Below are positions 24,601 to 34,699 of a stretch of DNA of 64,000 bases, piece after piece. A model generated the notes under the pieces. The model did not search any database, was not told the origin of the DNA, and was given only the letters and a program-made list of their open reading frames with translations. The DNA comes from Phaeophleospora eucalypticola (lineage: Eukaryota > Ascomycota > Dothideomycetes > Mycosphaerellales > Mycosphaerellaceae). The first letter of the stretch is position 1. Each line of letters opens with the position of its first letter. The position numbers and the translations under genes were made by a program. Where the stretch lies: NCBI GenBank assembly GCA_022814565.1, contig JAKLNG010000002.1, positions 2,232,001 through 2,296,000 on the forward strand, read 5' to 3'.

Positions 24601-26801
24601 ACAGGCTTTGCCGAACTCGGATCGATTGGTGGTTCTCGAACCCGCTGGGAACTCGAAAGCCAAGGCGAATTCTCGCTCGAAGGCTGCATCGAACTTGCTT
24701 GGATGATGGGAATGATTCGATATGAGCGCAAGCGCATGCATAACGGGGAAGACTTCGGCGCTGGCTGGGTTGAAATCGACACCGGAAAGCCGATCAAAGA
24801 CTTTGAAGTGAAGGAGAAATACGAGAGGCGCATCCTGGAGCATACGGGAATGCGCTTACTACATCCAGACCCATGGCAGAGCAGCCCGGATCCTCGACTG
24901 CGAGATATGCTACAAGAAATCGGTATGCAGGAGGACATGCCTCCTTTCGAGTGTACTTCCCAAGCTGCCGGGGAAATGAAGTCCAGACATGGTGACGCTT
25001 TGGAGATCGTAAGCGACGACGGCACCAATGCCACTGTTAGAATCCGCCAAGGAGCTTCTATCTTTGTGCCGAAGTCTTTGAATAGCGAATATTTTGTGGC
25101 AGCTCAGGTAAGTGAAGTTAGCAGCGGTATATACCGCAGTGACAAAGCGAATGAGTCTAGGAGCATGTGAATGCTAACATTTGACAGATCCCGGACGGCT
25201 GGGACCCTAAGAGATATGGTGTGCCGGAAGACGTAGCCACTTCTGTCACCCGACCAGGCTTATACGCCCTCTGCTGCGTCGCAGAAGCCTTCCTCTGTGC
25301 CGGCATCACGGACGTCTACGAGCTCTACCGTTACATTCATCCAACTGAAGTTGGAAACTGCATTGGCTCTGGCGCCGGAGGAAGTACTGCGTTGCAAGCA
25401 TTCCACGAGAGAAGGCTTCTAGGCAAGGAAGTGCCAAACGACATCCTCTCTGATGCTTTCGTTGGGTCTGTGGCGGCATGGATCAATTTACTCTTGCTGT
25501 CGGCATCTGGACCCATCAAGACGGCTGCCGGAACCTGTGCTACATCACTCGAGTCGTTGGACACTGCTTACGACCTCGTAAGCAACGGAAGAGTAAAGAT
25601 GTGCCTTGCTGGAGGCTACGATACCTACACCAGGCCCATCTACTACGAGTTCGGAACTATGCAGGCATTGAATAATGCGAGCCAAGACGAGCGTTGTGGT
25701 CGAGACCCGAAGGAGATGTCTCGTCCATTCACGACCACCCGAGGTGGTTTCGTCCTTGGTGATGGAATTGGCATGCAGGTGGTAACAAGTGCTTCTCTGG
25801 CGCTGCAAATGGGTCTTCCAATCTACGGCATTGTTGCGATGACACATATGGCATCAGACAAGCTGGGCCGATCCATGCCAGCTCCTGGACGAGGTTTGCT
25901 CAGCTCTGCTAAGCAGACCAAAGCCGCGGCTCCTTGCTTGTTGATGGATCCTGCCCTTCGATCTAAGCGAATTAAGACGTCGCTTGGTCATATATCGAAT
26001 CAAGAGGAAGCCGACATTGAAGCTGTCAAGATGGAAGCGGACTTCATGCTCGCTCGAGGTGAAGACGTCTCTCCGGAAGATACTGAAGCGCATATTCAAG
26101 GCATCAGAGAGGCCGCACGTAGAGAAAGGAAGGCCGTACTCCGCGAACTGGGCAACAACTACTGGAAAAACAACCCAAGCATTTCTCCGATTACTGGAGC
26201 GCTATCAGTATGGGGCCTCACCATTGACGACATCACATTCGCTTCCCTTCACGGCACTGCTACCAAGCTCAACGACCTCAATGAGAGCAAGACTGTCGAT
26301 GAACAGATGCAGCACCTCGGTCGTCACCCGAACAACCCTCTTTACACGATCGCGCAGAAGTCCGTCTGCGGCCACGGCCTCGGTGCATCTGGTGCCTGGG
26401 CCCTCAACGGAGGCCTTCAGGCAATGCACGCCGGCATCATCCCCGGCAATCGCAACGCAGACGACATCGATGAGAAGCTCGAAGCATACGAAAATCTCTT
26501 GCTACTGAACACAAACATTGAACTTCCGAAGCAGGAAATGAAGGCGTTCTCGGTCACGTCCTTCGGATTCGGCCAAAAGGGTGCTCAGGTCATCGTCGTG
26601 CATCCGAGATACCTGTACTCTGCCATCACCAAGGAAGAGTACGAAACATATCGTGCAAAGCAGGTTCAGCGTAGTAGACTCGCTGCCCGAGAGCTGGATC
26701 GTGGTCTTCATGGCGAGGGCTTGTTCAAGGCGAAGGAGAAGCCCCCGTATGATGGAGATGAGAAGCCAGTGATGTTAGACCCACACTGGCGATTGTCATG
26801 A
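21605..26801 (+). CDS. Fatty acid synthase subunit alpha (secondary-metabolism type, no PPT domain)
   Basis: Six exons (21605-21669, 21723-21749, 21800-22236, 22293-22319, 22373-25107, 25188-26801) give 1,634 residues. The first 80 residues are the short tail of the malonyl/palmitoyl transferase (SPVQWITTQD, EIGPSDTL). The ACP follows, with the pantetheine Ser at about 179 (KGRSALQNE). The ketoreductase spans about 585-800 (VGAGRQSIG, LSPNHGTFGGDG). The ketosynthase follows, with Cys about 1214 (GTCATSLES), His about 1453 (HGTATK) and His about 1489 (VCGHG). The protein stops roughly 45 residues after the ketosynthase, so the C-terminal phosphopantetheinyl transferase of housekeeping fungal FAS alpha (yeast Fas2 is about 1,890 residues) is missing. 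ACP activation must then come from another enzyme. With the beta subunit at 1-1551 this makes a dedicated FAS. Exon 4 is only 27 bases; it is supported because it rebuilds the conserved ACP motif. Confidence 0.93.
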
Positions 26802-27760
26802 GCCTACCACAGAATGCAGCAAGCACATAGAGATAAATTCAGTTCGCAGGTTCATAACTAGGATGTCCTTCAGTTGTACGGATGTCAAGCACTATGGAGG
26901 GTCGTTGCTTGTGCTCCCGAATCATACGCTCTCAGGCCACCTGACTTTCCAGGACTTCGGTAGACCTAGGAATTTGCGCAACCAATCAGTGCCGTAGCTG
27001 TGAGCGGGTATGTCAAAACGCCCGTCCATTTTTGAAAGACAAGTCTCTCCGCCGCCATTCACCAGCTCTCTGCGGCCAGTCACAGAGAAGAACGGTGCTA
27101 AAAATGCCGAACACATCTCCAATTGTCTCAGTCTACGGCGGCGGCGAACCCATCATTGCGCGGGCCCGCAAGGCGCAGCTCTAGTCTGCAGTGACCTGAT
27201 TAAAATGAAGCCACCAAGCGGTAGACTATCACTTCTTGGCAGGCAGTCATTCCGAAATGCCATCTTCCTCAACGCTAACTGAAGAAGCATCTCGATCCAG
27301 ACCTTGGATATTCATTAATGGATCGCGCCCTGGTCATAGGCGCATGCAGCTGCGACGATGTTGCGAGGCGCGAATCGATCGACAGCGGTAGGATCATGTC
27401 GGATATGCCACAGCTAGGATAAGGGCTTAACAGTCCACAAAAGGCTGACTTGAGGAGGCAAATTGAATGCTGGATGCATTCATGATTGGTTGTAAACTCC
27501 CGAGTCGATGCATTTTTCTTAGGCAGTCGGGGCATAGATTCGCAGAGGTGGTGATCAGGAGGGAAAGCCGTGGTGCCACTGGCCTCCCAACCTCTTAACC
27601 CAGCCCTCACCACGCGGAGACAAGTCCATCATCAGCAGATAGACTTTTTGAGTTCTTCTGGAAGGAAAGAGTCAGCAGACAATACCAGTACCGTTGCAAA
27701 CTTTCCAGAAAGCTGGTATGTATCCTCACCGCGGCGGCGGGCTGGGAAGCAGGCTTTCAC
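26802..27760. other. Intergenic region upstream of the alpha/beta hydrolase
   Basis: About 960 bases without a recognisable gene; the short frames have no family resemblance. It holds operator-like copy 5 at 27570-27579. Confidence 0.6.
27570..27579. promoter_or_regulatory. Putative cluster operator, copy 5 (GTGGTGCCAC)
   Basis: Exact inverted repeat about 182 bases upstream of the hydrolase start codon. It is the right-most exact copy found. Confidence 0.65.
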
Positions 27761-28879
27761 ATGCAGATCGCAGTTGCTGACTTGCATGTAGTGAGGAACG
27801 GCCCAATCACGACATTGCAGCACGCCATGGCGAGATCATCTCCCGTATACCGAGCCGTATCATCACCTCATGATTCGGCCTTTGACCTGCCTCTACTTGA
27901 CGACAATCATAAGCATGATCATGGCCTTTCAACTGACGCCGAGTCCTGGGATGCCTCAGAGCCGAAGCAGGGTGTGGTAAAAGGCCGCAATGGAGCACAA
28001 CTCTATCTTTGCTCCAAGGGAGCACCACGGAAACCAGGAGCCCCAGTCGTCATCTTCGAAGCCGGTCTGGGGGTCAGCGGAGCACATTGGAGTGCGGTTC
28101 AGCGATGTCTAGGACCAGACATCCGAAGCTATCGTTACGATCGACCTGGCTATGGCCATAGTCCAGCAACAGAGACACCTCGATCCGCAGAACAAATGGC
28201 TTCCGAGCTCCTGGACGTACTGCAGACTGCCGTGATCAAGCCTCCATACATCGTCGTGGCACACTCCTATGGCGGAGTCATCGGTCGTGAGTTCATGGCC
28301 GCTGCGGGCTCCCACGCAGTCTCGGGGATGGTACTGGTGGACGCCAACCAAGAGAACACCCACACCACAGTACGAATTCCATATGGCGCCATAAAATCCC
28401 TCTCAAGCGGACGGGACTACCAAAGCGTCATTGGCGTGCGGCGAAACAATCGCTTCACACCTGAAGAGCTCGGCATGATATCGCTGGACGAGAGCGTTGC
28501 AACCCACGCAGCGACACAAGAGCGCGAGAGGGACCTGTTCTTCGAGAGCTCAAAAGCCCTAGCAGCCAAGCACCAGCTTGACATGCAGCCTCTGGGCATG
28601 CGTCCCGTCACCGTCATCCGCGGGAACTCCGAGAGGGACTTCCAGCGACTCGTGCAGTACGCGCACGAGCAGGATCACGGCTCGCTGGACGACTTCATCC
28701 AGATGAACGAGTTCATCGATCGGTTCGCAGCGAGTGACAAGAAGCTCCAGATGGCACAGCTTCGACTATCGTGTAATAGTCGGTTCGTCCAGGCCAAGAA
28801 CAGTGGCCATGCCGTTCTTGCTACGGAGCCCGAGCTGGTGGCCGACGAGATTATCGATGTCTTTCGAGCATCCACTTGA
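27761..28879 (+). CDS. Alpha/beta hydrolase (candidate cluster esterase or thioesterase)
   Basis: Single-exon frame of 372 residues. An N-terminal stretch of about 85 residues without clear similarity precedes an alpha/beta hydrolase fold: oxyanion region FEAGLG, nucleophile elbow AHSYGG (Ser about residue 169) and catalytic His in NSGHAV near residue 350. A second ATG at 27827 could also be the start. Its promoter carries the same inverted repeat as the NRPS and FAS genes, which ties it to the cluster. Since the NRPS has no thioesterase, a role in acyl transfer, product release or proofreading is possible, but ester hydrolysis of the product is equally possible; sequence alone does not decide. 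Confidence 0.85.
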   Translation: MQIAVADLHVVRNGPITTLQHAMARSSPVYRAVSSPHDSAFDLPLLDDNHKHDHGLSTDAESWDASEPKQGVVKGRNGAQLYLCSKGAPRKPGAPVVIFEAGLGVSGAHWSAVQRCLGPDIRSYRYDRPGYGHSPATETPRSAEQMASELLDVLQTAVIKPPYIVVAHSYGGVIGREFMAAAGSHAVSGMVLVDANQENTHTTVRIPYGAIKSLSSGRDYQSVIGVRRNNRFTPEELGMISLDESVATHAATQERERDLFFESSKALAAKHQLDMQPLGMRPVTVIRGNSERDFQRLVQYAHEQDHGSLDDFIQMNEFIDRFAASDKKLQMAQLRLSCNSRFVQAKNSGHAVLATEPELVADEIIDVFRAST

Positions 28880-29675
28880 AGAGAAGGCAATATTCCAATT
28901 CATTTCAGGTCATATCCTTTCTTTGCTGCATATCATGATGGGAACATTGGTGCTTGGGCAGATTCGATCAAGCTTTCAACAGCACAGCTGTCGTGTTTCG
29001 GCTGGGAAGCTGTTGGGGAAGGCGCAATTGGAGCAGACTTAGGTTGATCAATTCTTTGGTTAATGCATGGAAATAGGGGTAGCCGTAGACTGATATTACA
29101 ATGACGATGATGTTGATGATAAAGTTGAAGGGCAAGGTCGAAAGGTTAGGTTGAAAGCTCTCCTATCTGTCCAAACTTGCGCTATGGCCGGCCATAGACC
29201 GAGATACGCGTCTGACACGCTTGGTGCTGAGGACGATACCTTCTCGCTACTCCGTCTTCCATCCTCGCATCATTGGACTGGAGAACATCCGATCAGCAAA
29301 TACATCTTGTTGCAAACTAGATGAGAACTATCAAAATTGATAGTCATATAAAGGACTCGAGAGTTCGGGATTGCACACACCATCATGACGTACATCAACC
29401 CTCAATATCTCGAGCGTCATGCATTGTCTATGGGCAGCTTGACACGCTCTTCAGGCGCGTATCTTCTCGGGTAGGGAACCAAAACTCTCTTTTGCACCTT
29501 TCTCCCCCGATTGGCATTCACGATGCTCCGACTCCTCTCCCGTTCAACTGCTGCGCCTAGATGTACTACTTCAGCAGTGAGGCCAGCATTCACAGCTGCT
29601 CAGCGTAGCTTTGCAACAGGCACGGTTGACCAAATTCAGACGTGACCACGAGAAACGAAAGATTGACGAGAAACC
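28880..29675. other. Intergenic region with an upstream leader ORF
   Basis: About 800 bases between the hydrolase and the SDR. No operator-like copy is present. The last part contains a 40-codon leader ORF (29523-29645) listed separately; otherwise nothing is seen. Confidence 0.6.
29523..29645 (+). other. 40-codon upstream ORF resembling a mitochondrial presequence
   Basis: An ATG at 29523 opens a 40-residue frame starting MLRLLSRSTAAP, rich in Arg, Ser, Ala and Thr with no acidic residue until its end (RSFAT near residue 30), like a mitochondrial targeting peptide. It ends at TGA (29643-29645). A second in-frame TGA (29664-29666) follows, and then the SDR start at 29676 lies in the same frame. 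I could not find a GT-AG intron joining the two in frame. Confidence 0.45.
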
Positions 29676-30764
29676 ATGACAGACCAATCCTCCTCCGACT
29701 CGAACTTCAAAGCCTCCGAACTATTCGACTGCAGCCATGTAACAGCACTAGTGACCGGCGGCGGCACCGGAATCGGTTTGATGATATCCCAAGCCTTGGT
29801 AGCCAATGGCGCGAAAGTTTACATCACGGGAAGAAGACAAGAGGTGCTAGATAAGACGGTGCAGCTGTACAATACCGGGCCAGGAAGTCTGCATAGCATC
29901 GTAGGCGATGTGAGCAGTAAGGAAGGAGCTATGAAGCTGGCTAAAGAGATGGAGCAGAGGGAGAAGGGTGGATTCCAGTTGCTGGTCAATAATGCTGGTA
30001 TTGCGAGGGATGATAGCACCAAATTCTGTGAGTGGAGAGGCAAGAAGTCATAATGAAGCTTGGGACAGAAGAAGCTGACATGTGAGGGATAGCAAATGTC
30101 GGCTCGCCTGATTCGAAAGATCCGCAAGCGATTTCAGATCACTTCATGAAGTCAGAGGAGTCGGCATGGATGAGCACGTTTCAGACCAACGTGATGGGCC
30201 AGTACTTCACGAGCAGTAAGTTCGACCATCTTTGTTTCTTCAACAGACCACAGGGCTGACAGCACACCACCGCAGTGGCCCTCCTTCCCCTCCTGGCCAA
30301 AGGCAACGAGCGCACACCGGGCTACACCTCGTCCATCGTCAATGTCAGCTCCATCTCTGGAGCCATGAAGAGCTCCTCCATGGGCCAATTCGCCTACGCC
30401 AGCTCCAAAGCCTGCTTCACCCATCTAAGCCGCATGATGGGCACGATCTACAAGGACATCAAAGTCCGCGTCAACGTGATCGCTCCGGCAGTATTCCCTA
30501 GTGAGATGACGACCGGCAAGAGCGATGAAAACAACAAGTCGCAGATCGATCCCTCTTCGCAGAACCCTGCCGGCAGGAAAGGAAAGGAGAGCGATATGGC
30601 TGCAACGATACTGTTCCTTGCAGGAAAGGGCGGCGTGTACTATAATGAACAGATCAGTGAGTCTGCTCATGCTTGCATTGCGGAAGACCTACGGACTGAC
30701 CTCGCATGCTCTTTTAGTGTACCCGGATGGAGGCCAGCTGCTTGCTGTCCCATCAGTCAAATAG
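29676..30764 (+). CDS. Short-chain dehydrogenase/reductase (3-oxoacyl reductase-like)
   Basis: Four exons (29676-30027, 30093-30215, 30276-30656, 30718-30764) give 300 residues. The Rossmann motif TGGGTGIG lies near residue 27, followed by NNAG, the Ser of NVSSISG and the catalytic YASSK. It is a classical NAD(P)H SDR of the kind often annotated in fungi as rhamnolipid-type 3-oxoacyl-ACP reductase; the substrate is unknown. It lies just right of the cluster, but its promoter has no copy of the shared inverted repeat, so membership is doubtful. A presequence-like leader ORF sits in frame upstream. It converges with the minus-strand gene ending at 30880. Confidence 0.88.
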
Positions 30765-30879
30765 ATTCAGACGTCGATAGCAATCAAAAGAATATCCATG
30801 ATTTGGCAGTAATTCATTGTTCTTCAACTCTTACACTCATACCCTCGCTATCTCTTTCTCCATCTTCTCCTGTATTCGC

Positions 30880-31409
30880 TTACGGCACCGATCCGCCACC
30901 AGACTTCTTCCCACCATGTTTCGCAGGACTACCTCCCCCACTCGTCCTCGACCTCGCGCTTCCGGAGCCCGTCTCGCCCGCAGATCCTTGCCGTCCTCCC
31001 TCTTGCTGCCCTCTCGGCTGGCTGATGTCCGTGTTCGCAGGGCTCACATTGAGCGGGTTGTTCGAATCCTACAAGCACCACTTGTCAATACTCATTCTAG
31101 CAACATCCTTCTCCTTGGCCCACTTACACCGCCCGTCTCTGCTCTCGCGGTATCATGCTCTTCCTCGGGACTCGTCTTGCTCGGGTCAAAAGCCGCCTTG
31201 TCAGTCGCTCGTGCCGAAGTGCTGTCACCGCCAGATTTGCTGTACTCGTTCGATTCGGGCATCAGGCTGTCCTTGTCCTGATCGTATTTGGAAGGAAAGT
31301 TCCGTCGCGAGAGAGTCTGAAAGGAGCGTGCATTCGTGATCGTGGCGGATTGCCGCGATGCGGCGAGGAAGCTTCGTCGAGCTGTCGTTGGGAGCATTGT
31401 GGTTCGCAT
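30880..31409 (-). CDS. Small mitochondrial-type conserved fungal protein
   Basis: Two exons (31409-31128 and 31068-30880) separated by a 59-base intron give 156 residues. The N-terminus (MRTTMLPTTARRSF) is basic and Ser/Thr-rich like a mitochondrial presequence. The body is hydrophilic, with motifs (MPESNEYSKSG, FDPSKTSPE, NVSPANTDIS) that I recognise from a widespread but uncharacterised family of small fungal proteins. The splice is supported because it joins the two halves of this conserved pattern. The C-terminal 30 residues are Gly/Ser-rich. No function is assigned. Confidence 0.75.
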
Positions 31410-31751
31410 TGCGTCCGGATGAAGAGGTTTTGGTAGGAAGGATTTAGTTTGAGGGAAGCTTCTAAGACGCTCGTGTCGTGGAGGTAAAGATGGATCAATG
31501 GATCTGCAGTGCAGTGCATTTCCTCGAGTGTTGATGATGACCGCCTGGTGACGACACTGCAGGACAAAAGCTCCGGCCGGAGGAAAGATTAGCCGACTTC
31601 AATCACATGCGAGCAACTTCCACGCCAACGATAGACATATTCATACAACGTTATGAAGTCATTCCTGAGCTTCATCATCCTAATGTACAAAAATATGCCG
31701 TCACACAAAGAGAGTCCTGTTGTTCCTCTCCAAGCGTTCCCTCCGACAACA
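31410..31751. other. Intergenic region
   Basis: About 340 bases between two minus-strand genes. It should contain the promoter of the small mitochondrial-type gene and the 3' end of the receptor gene. Nothing else is seen. Confidence 0.5.
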
Positions 31752-33790
31752 CTACCTAGGCACGTCAACAACCTCCACCTCGTTCAATCCGCTCTCAACC
31801 CTCGACGAGCCTGGCCTTTCCGGATTTCGATGTGGAACAGGTGGACGAGGCACCCGATGCTGTGGGACATCGATGACTTTGACTTGATGCACCACATCAT
31901 CCTGGTCGCGGTACTGCAACTGCGTTTCCGCAGGCCTGCTGGGCGGATTGTGGTGGATCTCGACCTTGTTCTGCCGATTTCCAGAGTTGGTTTGGTAGAT
32001 CAATCCGGTTGAACCCGGAATATTTTCAGAAGTCACTGCGTCTCGGACGTCGCGATGGCCATTGGGAGCAGAAACTTCGGTGACTTTGCCCGGTCCTTCG
32101 CGTTCCGCTCGCTCGCGACCGTCGACTTCGCCCTGGGCAAGAGCTTGTTCACAATCGACAGCGTCCGTGTGGGTCTTTTCAGAATCAGAGGTCTTGGGGG
32201 ATGACGCCTGAGCCGAATCCATGCGAGTCGCCTCGAACTTCTCGTTGGAATAGTTGTATTCGTCCTCGGCTTCCACGGCAGTTGCGGTTGTGCCAGATCT
32301 GCCGCTGAAGTTCCGTTGTCGTGCTACATGGCCGCTGGCAACAGAGACTGGCTGACCAGTGCAGTACCTGTAAACGCGTTGGAAAAGTCCGGCACTGGCT
32401 GGCATGCATGTGCAAACAACGCTGAGGTTGCCTTCGATGATGCTCCACCTGGAAGAAGCCAATCAGCAATGATTTCGAGCACTCTCAGCGCGTTCAGGAG
32501 ACTTACATGGAGACTGGCTGATAGTTCCAAGTGATATTTTGGCGAGAGTTGAAGCGGACGAGATACTGCAATCTCACGATAGTGCAAATGGTCACTGGGA
32601 ATGTCAGCGAAATGCAGACTCATTGACACCGGTTGCGAGACACATACCAACGAACCCCACGAGAAACACAGCGCATACGCCCACCTTGCGCTGCCAGCTA
32701 ATCTTAAGCTTCAGAAGGCTATGGATCTACTGCTCATCAGATTGCGTGGTCAAGAAGTACATCCATGTGCAAAAGAGGACATACCGGTAGAAAGAATACG
32801 ATCACGTCGTAAACGACGCTGAGCGCACCGAATGTATACGTCAAGGCGGGCAAGTTGACGCACTTACCCATCTCGCCCGTGATGTAGTTCCACGTTGACG
32901 AGACGGGCACGCACTGAAAGATCAAGGCAAAGTCGAATGCGACACATGTGGCGATGAGTACCCCAATGATCGCCCAGCTTGCGATTCTGAAAGCCTTCGT
33001 GATCTTGTCGACGGACCAGATGCGGAGATAGAGTAGGAGGACCTATTTCGATGTCAGTGATCGGTTCCGCTTCCGAAGATAGCGCATACTCACAGCAATC
33101 TTCGTGGTGATGATGACAGTGTTGTAGAGCACCTCACTGACATACGTCCAGATCATGTACTCCTTGATTTGGTGTGCAGTGAGAGTATACTCATCCAACG
33201 CCGACCCGTTCTTCAGGGTGAATTCCGTCGCAATGGCAATCATAACGGTCAGGGCGTACGAGAAGAAGACCACCTGGTCGTCCCACGAATAGCCGCTCCC
33301 TGCTAAAGCTGGCATGCGAGAGAGAGTCCTGAATGCGACGAACAGTGTTGCCAGGGTAAATGTTGCCCACAAGACACCTCGGTGAGTGGTCTGCTTGCTG
33401 CGGACGGGATAGTTGCACGTATCCGCCTGATATTTCTGTGCCGCGAGCATGTCGGTGGGTGGCATGCAGGCTGTCTGGATGCAGGTGTTGAAACTGGCCG
33501 TGATGTTCTTGTCGGAGCAAAAGCACGTTGCATCGTACGGAGCGCAGTTGTTGTCGGCCGTGACCTGATGGACAACCCGTCTCGTTAGCTCAACAGTCGA
33601 TCGAGTCTCGCTGGTTCTTAGATACCGTATCAACGCAGTGTCTTCCACATTGCGGGAGAGCCTGATATTCGGACGGATTGAAGTCGCGTGCTTGGATAGC
33701 CCATTCTGCCGGATCCAAGTTCCCGTAGCTCACGCTGGTGGAAAGGACCAGTGCTGGCAGCAGAGATACAACGACGACCGAGAGCTTCAT
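31752..33790 (-). CDS. CFEM-domain seven-transmembrane receptor (PTH11-like)
   Basis: Six exons (33790-33626, 33564-33094, 33042-32785, 32726-32648, 32594-32507, 32448-31752) give 585 residues. A signal peptide (MKLSVVVVSLLPALVL) leads into a CFEM domain with its spaced cysteines (LPQCGRHC, CFCSDKN, CMPP), reaching to about residue 110. A seven-helix rhodopsin-like core follows to about residue 370. A hydrophilic cytoplasmic tail of about 210 residues has Pro- and Glu-rich segments. This is the architecture of PTH11-type fungal GPCRs, which sense surface or host cues at the plasma membrane. Each splice rejoins a hydrophobic helix or the CFEM cysteines. No link to the upstream cluster is apparent. 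Confidence 0.87.
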
Positions 33791-34699
33791 CGTGAGGTTG
33801 CTCCAATGCGCAGTTTGATCCTGATGTCGCGTTCGAGAACTGGGCAATGCCTTCGAGTGCTGTGTTCCTCGCGTAGGCTCGAGCGCCTCTTACAACGTTC
33901 GCAGTGTACGCCAAAGCATGCGGAGAAGGGGAAGAAGACTGCTCTATTCAAAGAGCCCTCCGCGGAGAGGCTCGACATTGGCCGTGTCAGTTGCAAGCAG
34001 GCCAATGAACCAAAGGAGTCGCAGAGTCCAGTTTCTCGCCATCGTTGAGCCAATAGGGAGTGGCGTCTCTGTCGTCTCTGATGTCTCCGCCCTTGCAGAC
34101 TGTCAGGTGCTGCTGTAGTCGAAGAGGGAACATCCATGCAGGACGGCACATCGTCCTCAGCACACATAATCTGATTCAGTCATCTTGCTAAGTAAGGTGT
34201 CGCACGGTGCTGGTTGGATTTGTTGATCCAGAGGAGTGGAAACTTTGCCTGAAGCATAGTCATGCGCGGGACATGGCGTTCCTGGCTGCGAAAAGAACGC
34301 CCTCATTCGGCCGTATCGCTTCGTCCTCGAGTCATGTCCGGCTCTTTTGTGCCGCACTTCATCATTGCAGGTGTCAGTGATGAGCGTGATCCATAACCTA
34401 AACGAGGTCGTGCACGCTGCAGATAGCACACCATCAGGTATGTCGTTACCTCCCCAAAGTCGTCACCTGCATTGATATCAACAGTTTGTGAATCAGCCGA
34501 AACATACGCGACAAGGCATCTTCATGACCTCGAGGATTGTTATCGCAGATGAGAGAGTCGTTCAGTTGCTTGCGTAGCAGTGATGAGAAATTGAACTGCC
34601 AAGACGATGGCTGCAAAGACAGCATACGTATCCATGAGAAAGTCTACGCGAAATCTACCCGTCTATACCCACACAGAAATGACAAAAAGGGCATCGCGA
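33791..34699. other. Intergenic region upstream of the receptor gene
   Basis: About 900 bases between the receptor start and the MET10 stop, both on the minus strand. No convincing gene; short frames on both strands lack family resemblance. Confidence 0.6.

Noticed and set aside
23910..25034. 374-codon minus-strand frame
   Set aside because: Lies entirely antisense to the conserved FAS alpha ketoreductase region and is Ser/Arg-rich with no domain; a codon-bias shadow.
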